Shown here piece by piece: positions 38,767 through 46,282 of a stretch of 64,000 nt of DNA. Below the pieces are notes generated by a model. The model was not told where the DNA came from and did not search any database. It saw nothing but the letters and a program-made list of their open reading frames with translations. The stretch's first letter is position 1. Each line of letters starts with the position of its first letter. The stretch is taken from assembly GCF_030655665.1 (NCBI RefSeq), contig NZ_JAUSPQ010000008.1, positions 186,001 through 250,000 of the forward strand, given 5' to 3'. The DNA comes from Methanocorpusculum sp. (GTDB taxonomy: Archaea > Halobacteriota > Methanomicrobia > Methanomicrobiales > Methanocorpusculaceae). The position numbers and the translations under genes are program-made.

Positions 38767-39054
38767 ATGATTTTGAAGGCTGATGAAGTCACGAAAGCTT
38801 TGAAAAAGAAGGGATTCGAGCAGGTTTCCGGGAGGCAGAAACACCCGCGTTATACGTTTTATGCTAACGGAAAGAGAAGCCCAGTTACGACGCATGTAAG
38901 TCATAACAAACAGGAACTCAATGATTTTCTTCTGGCAAAAATGGCTGAGCAAACGTATCTATCCAAGTCTGAGTTTCTGGAGATGATCTCCTGCACGATC
39001 GGTCATGAGGATCTGGTGAAGCGGTATGCCGATCTTGATCTCGTGAAGGAATAA
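38767..39054 (+). CDS. HicA-like (YcfA superfamily) toxin candidate
   Basis: The ATG at 38767 follows the antitoxin stop by one base and gives 95 residues; a TTG further upstream would overlap the previous gene. The N-terminal Lys-Ala-Asp-Glu-Val-Thr-Lys-Ala-Leu-Lys-Lys-Lys-Gly-Phe, a Lys-His-Pro-Arg-Tyr strand and the Val-Thr-Thr-His-Val-Ser-His with the putative catalytic His recall archaeal HicA-type mRNA interferases. The C-terminal helix (Leu-Ser-Lys-Ser-Glu-Phe-Leu-Glu-Met) is a common extension in that group. The neighbour suggests a toxin-antitoxin pair. The following 66 bases hold no feature. Confidence 0.6.
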   Translation: MILKADEVTKALKKKGFEQVSGRQKHPRYTFYANGKRSPVTTHVSHNKQELNDFLLAKMAEQTYLSKSEFLEMISCTIGHEDLVKRYADLDLVKE

Positions 39055-39120
39055 CGAACCACGCTTTTTTCCATTCTATCACCCATTCTCTATATCTATT
39101 CCACTTGCGAATAGTCATTT

Positions 39121-39360
39121 ATGAACGAAAGAGAATGGGGTTGGGTACGATCACAGTCTACACGCAGTCGTTCTATCATGACAACATTAGGTGTATTGAT
39201 TACTCTATTTGTGACCCTGTTTCTTGCAGTAAATAACCTGCCGGAAACTTCTACTCTACTGAAAATAAACGAAAAAACTCTACAGATTACTGATATAGGA
39301 CTTACGTGGGGTTATCCTCAATCCAATTCGGGAAGGGTATTACTGGGTATGGATATCTGA
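39121..39360 (+). CDS. Small membrane protein, 3' end replaced by a mobile element
   Basis: The 79 residues have one transmembrane segment at about 20-41 after a basic, Arg and Ser-rich N-terminus. From about residue 59 the protein is encoded by the small mobile element that begins at 39295, so its last 21 residues (Gly-Leu-Thr-Trp-Gly-Tyr onward) are element-derived. The original C-terminus is unknown and the gene is probably damaged. It has no family match. An upstream TATA-like stretch (near 39088-39095) could drive it. Confidence 0.4.
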   Translation: MNEREWGWVRSQSTRSRSIMTTLGVLITLFVTLFLAVNNLPETSTLLKINEKTLQITDIGLTWGYPQSNSGRVLLGMDI

Positions 39361-39466
39361 GATAAAATCAACCGCGCCGATTCGCGGTTGGTTTTTTCCC
39401 TCGTGTTTCCTCCTCCTCCCACCACCTTCCCTTATTGAATCCACACCCACACCGCGTAAGTCCTAT
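39295..39466. mobile_element. 172-bp miniature element with 15-base terminal inverted repeats
   Basis: The ends are ATAGGACTTACGTGG (39295-39309) and the reverse complement of 39452-39466 (ATAGGACTTACGCGG), 14 of 15 identical. The inner part has a hairpin with arms AACCGCG and CGCGGTT, followed by GGTTGG. It resembles the right arm of the element at 11262-11754, which has the same left end. It encodes no transposase, so it would depend on an enzyme elsewhere. Confidence 0.75.
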
Positions 39467-39563
39467 TAAAAATAAATCTCAAATATTCTACATAATATCT
39501 GATTATGGGGTGCGGGAAAAGTATATTTTCCAACTGCCAAATTCAGGTTTGATTACCTTTCCC

Positions 39564-40436
39564 TTACTCGAATAGGCTCAACTGTCTATCATGCCGTTTT
39601 TCTTCAAACGCGTTCAGATATTCGAATATCTGTTTGTTATCATGGACGATACCGTTTTGTTCGCATTTTTGATGATACAATCTCATGAGTTCTGCGCTGT
39701 TTGGACTGTCTATTGCGTATTGATTCCCATATCTCTGCATATACTTCTCTTTCAGGTGCGGAAACAGCAGATCGAGCTGATGGTAAAAGTATTCCCGGTT
39801 TCCCTCACGAAGTGTCAATCCCATGCCAAAAGAAAGAACACCATATACTTTTGCTTCTATGCAGTAATCCAAAATCCCTTCGATGTTCTCTTTTGTATCA
39901 TTGATAAACGGCAGAATCGGGCAAAGCCATACAACCGTGGGTATTCCTGCATCCCGCAGTTGTTTCAGAACGTTGAAGCGTTCCCTTGTTGTGCTTACGT
40001 TCGGCTCGATTTTTCTGCAGAGATCTTCATCAAAGGTAGTCAGCGTCATCTGGACTACGCATTTCGTTTTGTCGTTTATTTTTTTCAGTAGGTCAATATC
40101 CCGCAAAATGCGGTTCGATTTTGTTATAAGCGTACACCCAAAACCGTATTGCTCTATCAAAAACAGTGCTTTTCTCGTGTTTTCAAGCTCCAGTTCAAGC
40201 GGAATATAGGGGTCCGTCATAGACCCGGTGCCTATCATGCATTTTTTCCTCTTGCGTCTCAGTGCTTTGTTTAGTAATTCGACAGCATTTTCCTTGACTT
40301 CGATGTCTTCAAACGCGTGTTCGATATGGTAGCACCTGCTTCTCGAATCACAATAGATACACCCGTGGGAACACCCGCGGTAGAGGTTCATCCCGTTATT
40401 GGCCGATAAGATCCCTTTGGATTTTACATAGTGCAT
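39564..40436 (-). CDS. Radical SAM protein, spore-photoproduct-lyase-like (SPL family)
   Basis: A 290-residue radical S-adenosylmethionine enzyme. Cys22, Cys26 and Cys29 form the CxxxCxxC motif for the 4Fe-4S cluster. The TIM-barrel continues with Gly-Thr-Gly-Ser-Met-Thr-Asp-Pro-Tyr near 70-78, a Thr-Lys-Ser-Asn segment and a Pro-Ile-Leu-Pro-Phe-Ile-Asn-Asp segment. It resembles the short SplB-like family common in Firmicutes, whose substrates are mostly unknown. It is co-oriented with, and 27 bases downstream of, a SAP-domain gene. Base and codon use is lower in GC than the archaeal core, which suggests a bacterial origin. Confidence 0.82.
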   Translation of the reverse strand: MHYVKSKGILSANNGMNLYRGCSHGCIYCDSRSRCYHIEHAFEDIEVKENAVELLNKALRRKRKKCMIGTGSMTDPYIPLELELENTRKALFLIEQYGFGCTLITKSNRILRDIDLLKKINDKTKCVVQMTLTTFDEDLCRKIEPNVSTTRERFNVLKQLRDAGIPTVVWLCPILPFINDTKENIEGILDYCIEAKVYGVLSFGMGLTLREGNREYFYHQLDLLFPHLKEKYMQRYGNQYAIDSPNSAELMRLYHQKCEQNGIVHDNKQIFEYLNAFEEKRHDRQLSLFE

Positions 40437-40463
40437 GGTACAATCATCTCGACAAACGCAAAG

Positions 40464-41039
40464 TTATCCATCCAATGCTCCAAGGTCTGACCTTTCATAA
40501 CGGTTGTGACCTGGCAACTGCTTTTTGTATTTCCAACATATAATGGCTTCTTCTAAGGTTTTTCCTTTGTTGTCTGCAAAAAAATCACGGATATAGGTAT
40601 TGTACTCGAACTGCTTATCAATGACTGTTTCTCCTTTTCTCTTCTCTTCCATAATGTCAAAATAAGCGGTAATTGCGTCTTTATACGTTCTACCCTCATT
40701 GCTTTTTAGCCATTTCTGAAAAGTGACATTGAAAGAAAAACTCTTTCCAATATGCTCTTTAAAAAACGCTCTGTGTTTTTCAGAACAAACAAAATCAGAT
40801 TCAATTTTTGTATCTTCGCAAATATTTGACAGTATTGCGGCTCTTTTCTTTGCTGTTGATGCCGACAATACTTTGCCTGTATCAAGAAAATAAGCAATTC
40901 TGTCCGTTATTTCTATTTTGCCGCCAGAGACAGGTAGACGGTATTTTCTGCAAAAGTCTATCAACTCTTCTTTCAAGTAATAGAACTCGCGAAATGTTTT
41001 GCTGTCTAAATGGTTATCTAAAACGGGTCTTTTGGTCAT
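40464..41039 (-). CDS. SAP-domain protein
   Basis: Residues 15-55 of the 191 (Phe-Tyr-Tyr-Leu-Lys-Glu-Glu-Leu-Ile-Asp-Phe-Cys, then a Pro-Val-Ser-Gly-Gly-Lys-Ile-Glu-Ile turn) read as a SAP helix-loop-helix, a fold that binds DNA or RNA. The rest is helical and basic. A repeated pattern of Tyr-Lys-Asp-Ala-Ile then Gly-Lys-Thr-Leu-Glu-Glu-Ala-Ile-Ile suggests two related helical units. AAGGA eight bases before the ATG supports the start. It precedes the radical SAM gene in one transcription unit. Low GC points to acquisition from a bacterium; the role is unknown. Confidence 0.65.
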   Translation of the reverse strand: MTKRPVLDNHLDSKTFREFYYLKEELIDFCRKYRLPVSGGKIEITDRIAYFLDTGKVLSASTAKKRAAILSNICEDTKIESDFVCSEKHRAFFKEHIGKSFSFNVTFQKWLKSNEGRTYKDAITAYFDIMEEKRKGETVIDKQFEYNTYIRDFFADNKGKTLEEAIICWKYKKQLPGHNRYERSDLGALDG

Positions 41040-41226
41040 TTGTATTTTCCTTGACTTCGTTTAGGTAGCGTTCGTTTCGCCATCACTCTTTTGATTTTAT
41101 TGGTGTATGCATAAATCTTTCTTTCCCATTGAATACGGTGAAAAAATGATGTGAGATGAAGACCGCAAACTACTGATGTATTTCCGCTCTCTTTTTTATG
41201 TAAGAGCATCTAATGTAATAGGGTAG

Positions 41227-41310
41227 GCGAGGGTAGCCAAGCCAGGCCAACGGCGCCAGACTTAAGATCTGGTCTTCAGTAGTTCATGGGTTCGAATCCC
41301 TTCCCTCGCA
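41227..41310 (+). tRNA. tRNA-Leu (anticodon TAA)
   Basis: The 84 bases fold as a class II tRNA. The acceptor stem GCGAGGG pairs with CCCTCGC, with discriminator A. The anticodon stem CCAGA/TCTGG encloses CTTAAGA (anticodon TAA). A long variable arm with GTCTTCAGTAGTTC and a T arm GGGTTCGAATCCC are present. It sits in the middle of a block of bacterial-looking genes. Confidence 0.94.
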
Positions 41311-41361
41311 TTTTTCTGAATCAAATGAATAACCTAAACATATTTGTTAAGGGAGTTTATC

Positions 41362-42129
41362 ATGAAAATATTTTATTTTACGGGCACTGGAAACAGTTTA
41401 TATGTTGCTAAAAGATTTGAAGGAGAGCTCTATTCCATACCAAAGGTGCTAAGAAGTAATGAATTGCGCTATCAAGATGAGAAAATTGGCATCATATTCC
41501 CATGTTATGGATTAGCTGCTCCGAAAATTGTACGTGAATTTGTAGAGAAGGTGACACTGGAAAGTCCGTATATCTTTGCTATTTTAACATACGGTAATAT
41601 GATAGCAAATGGGGTTGGCTGGTTCACAAACTACGCAAAAAAGAATGGCATATCTATACACTATGCAAACAGCCTGCTAATGGTTGATAATTATCTGCCG
41701 ATTTTTGACGTTGAAGAACAGAAAAAAAAGCAGAAGAACATAGAAGAAAATTTGCGCGTCTTAATAAAGGATATTTCTGAAAGTAAGGAATATATCAATA
41801 AAGGTTCAGTATTAGACGTCATTTTAACGAGTGGATTTCAACAAGTGACAAAGGTACTTCCTGAGTATAATTCACCAAAAAAATTCTCTATTAATGATGA
41901 CTGCAATAATTGCGGGACATGTATCAAGGTATGTCCACGAGATAATATTTCAATTGACAAAGAGCAGGTAAACAGTAAACCTATTCATGGAGATACGTGT
42001 GAATTTTGTCTTTCCTGTATTAATCTCTGTCCGAAGAAAGCAATTAAACTAAAATCCGAGAAGAATCCGGATTCCCGGTTTAAAAATGAACATGTGACTC
42101 TAAAAGAAATAATAGAGTCTAATAGCTGA
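41362..42129 (+). CDS. EFR1-type flavodoxin-ferredoxin fusion
   Basis: A 255-residue predicted electron-transfer protein. The ATG at 41362 has GGGAG six bases upstream (41351-41355); a TTG at 41344 is less likely. Residues 1-150 form a flavodoxin-like domain with Thr-Gly-Thr-Gly-Asn-Ser near 8-13 for the flavin phosphate. The C-terminal part has two 4Fe-4S motifs (Cys-x-x-Cys-x-x-Cys-x-x-x-Cys-Pro around 184-195 and again around 214-225). EFR1 proteins are common in anaerobic bacteria. Immediately after the gene comes a broken aldo-keto reductase, a frequent EFR1-like neighbour in clostridia. Low GC fits transfer. Confidence 0.85.
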   Translation: MKIFYFTGTGNSLYVAKRFEGELYSIPKVLRSNELRYQDEKIGIIFPCYGLAAPKIVREFVEKVTLESPYIFAILTYGNMIANGVGWFTNYAKKNGISIHYANSLLMVDNYLPIFDVEEQKKKQKNIEENLRVLIKDISESKEYINKGSVLDVILTSGFQQVTKVLPEYNSPKKFSINDDCNNCGTCIKVCPRDNISIDKEQVNSKPIHGDTCEFCLSCINLCPKKAIKLKSEKNPDSRFKNEHVTLKEIIESNS

Positions 42130-42166
42130 AATTATAGATAAGCATCGAAAAACAGGTGAATGAAAC

Positions 42167-42289
42167 ATGTTATACAGAAAAATGCCAAAGAATGGAGACA
42201 AACTTTCCCTACTTGGATTTGGGTGCATGCATCCTTCTTTAAAAGAGGATGGTAGTATAGATGAAAAAAAGAGCCACGCATTTTTATGA
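42167..42289 (+). pseudogene. 5' remnant of an aldo-keto reductase gene
   Basis: The 40 codons from the ATG at 42167 read Met-Leu-Tyr-Arg-Lys-Met-Pro-Lys-Asn-Gly, then Leu-Ser-Leu-Leu-Gly-Phe-Gly-Cys-Met, Leu-Lys-Glu-Asp-Gly-Ser-Ile-Asp. That is the opening of bacterial aldo-keto reductases that normally run 370-380 residues. The frame stops at 42287-42289, in the next gene's ATGA. Base composition switches from AT-rich to core-like at about 42275, so this is a recombination junction where the rest of the gene was lost. Confidence 0.75.
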
Positions 42290-43212
42290 AACCGATTCGT
42301 TTACGTGATTTTGTTATGACCGAAGACGGCTGTCTTTACGCCGTCTCCGGGTATGAAAATGATTCCCGCGCCGAATGCGTGCTGCGTTATGTCCCGATTC
42401 CTGATGGGGACCGGACGGCTCCTTCGGGAACGAGATACAAGAAATATGATTTTGCCGACGCATTTGCCTGGGTCAAGGAACACAAACCCGAATATCTTGA
42501 TTTGGTCCACCGCGTCCCGCTTGCAGACATCGTCCGCGTGCTGAAGCCCGAGGAAGAGGCGGCAGGCATCGCTGCCAGAAACCCCCAGGTCGCGCGGCTG
42601 TTTTCCCACTTCGATCTGCCGCCGATGAGTTATGGCTGCACGGGGTCGCTCGTCGCCGGTCTCGAAAATTCTGCATCCGACATCGACATGGTGGTGTACG
42701 GCTCGGCCTGGTTTTTGGCCCGCGAACAGCTGATGGCCGCGGTGAAGGCAGGAAAGATCCCCGCGATGAGCGAAGAGATGTGGCAAAAGGTCTACAGAAA
42801 GCGGGTGCCCGACATCAGTTTCGATGATTTCGTTCTGCATGAAAGCCGGAAGTTCAACCGCGGAGAGTTTGAGGGGACCTACTTCGATCTGCTTTACTCA
42901 CGTGGATATGACAATCTCCACTCGGTCCCGCCGATCACGCTTGGCGAGAAGACGGGCGTGATGACGATCGAAGCAAAGGTCACCGATGCAAGTCTTGCAT
43001 TCGATTCGCCCGGGATCTACAAAGTCGACCACGAAGAGATCGACCTGGTCCTCTCGTTTACGCATACCTACTGCGGTCAGTGTTTCACGGGCGAGACGCT
43101 GGAAGCAAAAGGCGTTGTCGAGGAACACGGGGATCAGACCTGGCTTATCGTCGGGACGACCCGGGAAGCCCACGGCGAGTATATCGTTTCGAGAACTCTG
43201 CTCGATCAGTAA
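42286..43212 (+). CDS. Predicted nucleotidyltransferase (Pol-beta-like)
   Basis: A 308-residue protein with a nucleotidyltransferase core. Gly-Cys-Thr-Gly-Ser-Leu near 116-121 is followed by Ser-Ala-Ser-Asp-Ile-Asp-Met-Val near 129-136, the Gly-Ser...Asp-x-Asp motif that binds metal and nucleotide. A third acidic residue may be in Phe-Asp-Leu-Leu near 200. The C-terminal 80 residues look like a beta-rich accessory domain. The family is archaeal and of unknown target, perhaps RNA or protein. The gene starts right at the junction with the transferred aldo-keto reductase fragment, so its promoter may now be foreign sequence. Confidence 0.7.
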   Translation: MKPIRLRDFVMTEDGCLYAVSGYENDSRAECVLRYVPIPDGDRTAPSGTRYKKYDFADAFAWVKEHKPEYLDLVHRVPLADIVRVLKPEEEAAGIAARNPQVARLFSHFDLPPMSYGCTGSLVAGLENSASDIDMVVYGSAWFLAREQLMAAVKAGKIPAMSEEMWQKVYRKRVPDISFDDFVLHESRKFNRGEFEGTYFDLLYSRGYDNLHSVPPITLGEKTGVMTIEAKVTDASLAFDSPGIYKVDHEEIDLVLSFTHTYCGQCFTGETLEAKGVVEEHGDQTWLIVGTTREAHGEYIVSRTLLDQ

Positions 43213-43379
43213 CATTCCACCTGAAAAATCCCATCCGTTCTTTTTTCAATTGTTTTAAGCTCCTTCATCTGCGCCCTTATCCGTATATTTGTTCTCCGTT
43301 GCGGAGGTTACGGCCGTATTTGCCGTCCTATTTTTTCGGGAGGGTAATCTTCATACACTCTCCGCGGCAATGTTTGGTT

Positions 43380-44075
43380 ATGCACTTTATGGATGGGTTT
43401 CTGCCCATTGGCTGGTGTGTTTTCTGGGCCGTGCTATCAGCTCCGTTTCTCATCTACGGTATGTGGAAAATAACGAAAATGATCAATAAGGACAGGCGTA
43501 TCCTTCCTTTGATGGCAGTTTGCGGAGCGTTTATATTCGTGATTTCCTTAGTGGATATTCCGTCTCCGACCGGGAGTTGTTCCCATCCAACCGGGACGGG
43601 TCTCTCTGCCTCGTTCTTTGGACCGGCCGTCACTTCGGTTCTCGGTCTGATCATTCTGGTGTTTCAGGCACTTCTGCTCGGACACGGCGGATTTACGACT
43701 CTTGGCGCCTCTGCTTTTTCCATGGCGATTATGGGGCCTTTGGCGGCATGGCTGGTTTTTACGGGCTTGAGAAAAACCAGGCATGTTTCTCTTGGCCCGG
43801 CGGTTTTCTGTGCGGCGGTTGTTGCCAACTGCGTGACCTATCTCGTAACCTCTCTGCAGATAGCGCTGGCATATCCGGTCGAGGGCAGCGTTCTCACTGC
43901 TTTTATTGCGGCCGCGGTCGTTTTTGCCGTCGTTCAGATCCCTATCTCGATCATCGAAGGAATAATCAGCGGACTTGTCGCGACGTATATCGCCCGCATA
44001 AAACCGGAGATCTTGAAGGGACTTGGGATTATTACTGATGAAGAGATCAAAAAGATCCTGGGCGAGAAAGCATGA
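43380..44075 (+). CDS. cbiM: CbiM-like cobalt/nickel ECF transporter component
   Basis: The family starts Met-His-Phe-Met-Asp-Gly-Phe-Leu-Pro, and the ATG at 43380 gives exactly this, so I reject the longer frame; the product is 231 residues. His2 and the N-terminus coordinate the metal in CbiM/NikM. There are about seven membrane spans, with Gly-Pro-Ala-Val-Thr-Ser and a Leu-Gly-His-Gly-Gly-Phe-Thr-Thr-Leu-Gly-Ala segment near 98-108. No cbiN, cbiQ or cbiO follows, so the energising subunits must lie elsewhere or be shared. Confidence 0.88.
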   Translation: MHFMDGFLPIGWCVFWAVLSAPFLIYGMWKITKMINKDRRILPLMAVCGAFIFVISLVDIPSPTGSCSHPTGTGLSASFFGPAVTSVLGLIILVFQALLLGHGGFTTLGASAFSMAIMGPLAAWLVFTGLRKTRHVSLGPAVFCAAVVANCVTYLVTSLQIALAYPVEGSVLTAFIAAAVVFAVVQIPISIIEGIISGLVATYIARIKPEILKGLGIITDEEIKKILGEKA

Positions 44076-44200
44076 ACATGCTCTCCGGTATGATCCGCGA
44101 ACCACATCAAGCACATATATCGTTTGGAGAATCCCGACGGGAATCCTCTCAATCGTGAGAAAAGAGGTAATTATATAATCTTTTGTGGAGATGTATCTCT

Positions 44201-44485
44201 ATGTTCAATCTGTTTAAGAAATCCGATGCCAAGCAGAAGTCCGAAGAGGATGAGGTTGATGCGTATGATGAGGAAAATGTTGTCACCTGGGAGCGGTACA
44301 ACACCGAGACCGGTGAAGTAGAGGAGATCCTTGACCTTGAATGCTACGATGAGGACGGGCTTGAAGCGATGGAAACGCTCACCGACGTGAAAAAACCAAA
44401 TGGTGAATGGCAGGGATACCGGTATGTGTACATCTCAAACGGCGTGGAGAAACACATCCGCCCAAAAGACAACAAATATCCCTGA
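44201..44485 (+). CDS. Small acidic protein, unknown function
   Basis: The ATG at 44201 follows a GGAG at 44187-44190 by ten bases, giving 94 residues. The N-terminus is basic (Phe-Lys-Lys-Ser-Asp-Ala-Lys), the middle very acidic (Glu and Asp-rich from 15 to 60) and the C-terminus beta-like (Gly-Tyr-Arg-Tyr-Val-Tyr-Ile-Ser). No family is recognised. A TATA-like TTATATAATC (44171-44180) lies about 25 bases upstream. Composition matches core genes, so it is likely native. Confidence 0.55.
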   Translation: MFNLFKKSDAKQKSEEDEVDAYDEENVVTWERYNTETGEVEEILDLECYDEDGLEAMETLTDVKKPNGEWQGYRYVYISNGVEKHIRPKDNKYP

Positions 44486-45100
44486 TTTTTTCCAGGAGCA
44501 ATTTTTTTTCATAATCGTGTGTATTTCTCACTCTATTCTCGTAATAATTTCAAAAATGAATATGAACCCTCAGAAATTATACTTTGACCGCGTCAGGGAA
44601 CTGTTGGAAAATGTTAACATACTTGGTCTGGCAACCGTCTTGCGGCACGAAGTAAGTTAAGGCTAGAGAACTATTATATAACATCGCGGGACGTTCCCGG
44701 GAAAATGCATTGAGAGATCCACGCACGAACCACTATGCCGTCATGCGGGGTCTGGTATTTGAAAAAGCGTTCTCGAAAGCTAAGAACGGGCAAAGAGAAA
44801 AATATGACAGAGTTCACTTCAACCTTACAAGCACAAATTAAGCGGCAGAAGCCCTCCACGAAAACCCCTGGACAGTCTGCCAGAACCATTCGCCGGAAAT
44901 ATGAACTCATCGAACAATCAAAAGAATCGAGATGATGAGAAAACCCCCGTCGTTGTGTGCAGGGGCGGGTATCCTTTTTTGAGCTTCGTACAATGACAGT
45001 ACGCCATTCTCTTCACTGACCGGCAGACCCGGGTCAGGAATTCCGGAAGCAGATAGAATTGTTATCGTGAAGAAGACTCGGAATAAAAACGTAAAAAAAG
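44486..45100. other. Gap with gene fragments before tRNA-Thr
   Basis: Only short frames occur, such as one of 34 codons from 44557 and one of 43 codons from 44804 that is Lys and Arg-rich. Neither has a strong ribosome site or a family match. I read the stretch as decayed coding DNA plus promoters and do not call a gene. A CCCGGGAACGTCCCG-like stem occurs near 44685-44701. Confidence 0.4.
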
Positions 45101-45172
45101 AGCCGTCGGAGGGACTTGAACCCTCGACCTGCTGATTACGAATCAGCCGCTATACCGCTAAGCCACGACGGC
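45101..45172 (-). tRNA. tRNA-Thr (anticodon CGT)
   Basis: On the minus strand the acceptor stem GCCGTCG pairs with CGACGGC. The anticodon stem GCTGA/TCAGC encloses TTCGTAA (anticodon CGT). A GGGTTCAAGTCCC T arm is present and the length is 72 bases. Confidence 0.93.
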
Positions 45173-45223
45173 ACATTATGTGCTTAAACACATTGCCTGT
45201 TAGACAATAAATAGGTTATTGAT

Positions 45224-45517
45224 TTATGAATATCCCTGCAGAGTCGGCGTATCGGTTCCTTCGGCATGCGCTCCGCTGGTGATCTGTCCAAACTTCGCCT
45301 CGTAATCATTCACACTCTTCTGCAGAGCTTCCAGAAGTTTCTTTGCATGTTTCGGGCTGATCGCGACAATTGCCTTTGCTTTTGCCTGATTTGCCACCGG
45401 AAGCTGGTGTAAAAACATCATTGTGAACTCATCATCCTTGAATGCGATCTGAATCATATTACTGTAAACCGGGTCAAGGTTCTGAGGGATCTGAATGTTG
45501 AGTTCGTTGCCTGCCAT
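45224..45517 (-). CDS. DUF3467-family protein
   Basis: I place the start at the ATG at 45517 because the family opens near Leu-Asn-Ile-Gln-Ile-Pro, here at residues 6-11; the longer frame would run into the divergent Cas4-like gene. The 97 residues contain a beta-rich core with Tyr-Ser-Asn-Met-Ile-Gln-Ile, an Asp-Asp-Glu-Phe-Thr-Met-Met-Phe segment and a Ala-Ile-Val-Ala-Ile-Ser-Pro-Lys-His-Ala-Lys helix start. DUF3467 proteins are small, widespread in archaea and bacteria, and of unknown function. The intergenic space to the divergent gene is about 45 bases. Confidence 0.85.
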   Translation of the reverse strand: MAGNELNIQIPQNLDPVYSNMIQIAFKDDEFTMMFLHQLPVANQAKAKAIVAISPKHAKKLLEALQKSVNDYEAKFGQITSGAHAEGTDTPTLQGYS

Positions 45518-45562
45518 AATTATTAATAGTGTGCTGAACGAACTTATGTCTATTGAGTCATT

Positions 45563-46246
45563 ATGCCGGACGAGAAAATCTCTGTAACAGATGTGGTGAA
45601 AGCAGGCACTTGTCCCATGCAGCTCTACCTGGCAAAATCCATTGATATCCCCTACGAAGAACCGATCGCATACACGGTCGCAAAACAAATATCCTATTAT
45701 CTTGGTGATATCCTCTCGGCTGAGGATATCTGGGAGGGGGGGCTGAAAAACCTGGTGCATGAGGATCAGCCCGCGCTCTCATACCTCGAAAAGATGGTCG
45801 CTGCCTGCAGCAAAGTGACCTGGCGTCAGGCTGAACGGTATGATGTGTCGGTTTTCTCTGAAAAATACGGTATCTTCGGGAAAGTCGACCGGTTCTTTGA
45901 TGACAGTTTTTCCCTCGTAAAAAGCGGATCGGCCCCCACACGCGGCGTCTACCTTTCCGACCGGCTTCGCGTGGTCTGCTACGCGATCTGTCTGGAAGAG
46001 ATGTTTGGAAAACCCTTCTACGGGCGCGTTGAATATATCGGCTCGGGAACTATACGCAGTGTTGTTGTAGAACCAAAAGACAGACGTGCTCTGTTTCTGG
46101 CACTACGGGCAGCAGAAAAAGTAACGAAAGGGGGGATTCCGAAAGTTGTCCGGGGTCCATACTGTTCCTGGTGTAAATTCGTGGAGACCTGTTCCGCTGT
46201 TGAAAAACCCAAATCTCTCTTTTCCAAAATGATGTCAAAGGCATAA
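45563..46246 (+). CDS. Cas4-like RecB-family protein with altered active site
   Basis: The architecture of this 227-residue protein is that of Cas4. Cys17 sits in an N-terminal Gly-Thr-Cys-Pro-x-x-Leu-Tyr motif, and Cys201, Cys204 and Cys210 at the end complete a 4Fe-4S set. The nuclease core should show Gly-x-x-Asp, Glu-x-Lys and a Gln helix. Here Gly-Lys-Val-Asp (Asp109) is present, but the expected Glu-x-Lys reads Leu118-Val-Lys120 and the Gln helix reads Asp-Arg-Leu-Arg. Catalysis is therefore probably lost. No CRISPR array or cas operon is adjacent; the next genes are for ferrous iron uptake. Solo Cas4-like proteins are common in archaea. Confidence 0.75.
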   Translation: MPDEKISVTDVVKAGTCPMQLYLAKSIDIPYEEPIAYTVAKQISYYLGDILSAEDIWEGGLKNLVHEDQPALSYLEKMVAACSKVTWRQAERYDVSVFSEKYGIFGKVDRFFDDSFSLVKSGSAPTRGVYLSDRLRVVCYAICLEEMFGKPFYGRVEYIGSGTIRSVVVEPKDRRALFLALRAAEKVTKGGIPKVVRGPYCSWCKFVETCSAVEKPKSLFSKMMSKA

Positions 46247-46282
46247 CTTAGATATTCTGAGAAAAAAGATACTAAGATAGTA

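Noticed and set aside
43213-43379. Possible cobalamin riboswitch ahead of cbiM
   Set aside because: I could not find the conserved B12-box or a multi-stem fold in these 167 bases, and such riboswitches are rare in archaea.
44557-44935. Short frames of 34, 66 and 43 codons before tRNA-Thr
   Set aside because: None has a convincing ribosome site or a recognisable family. They may be decayed fragments, so the stretch is described but no gene is called.
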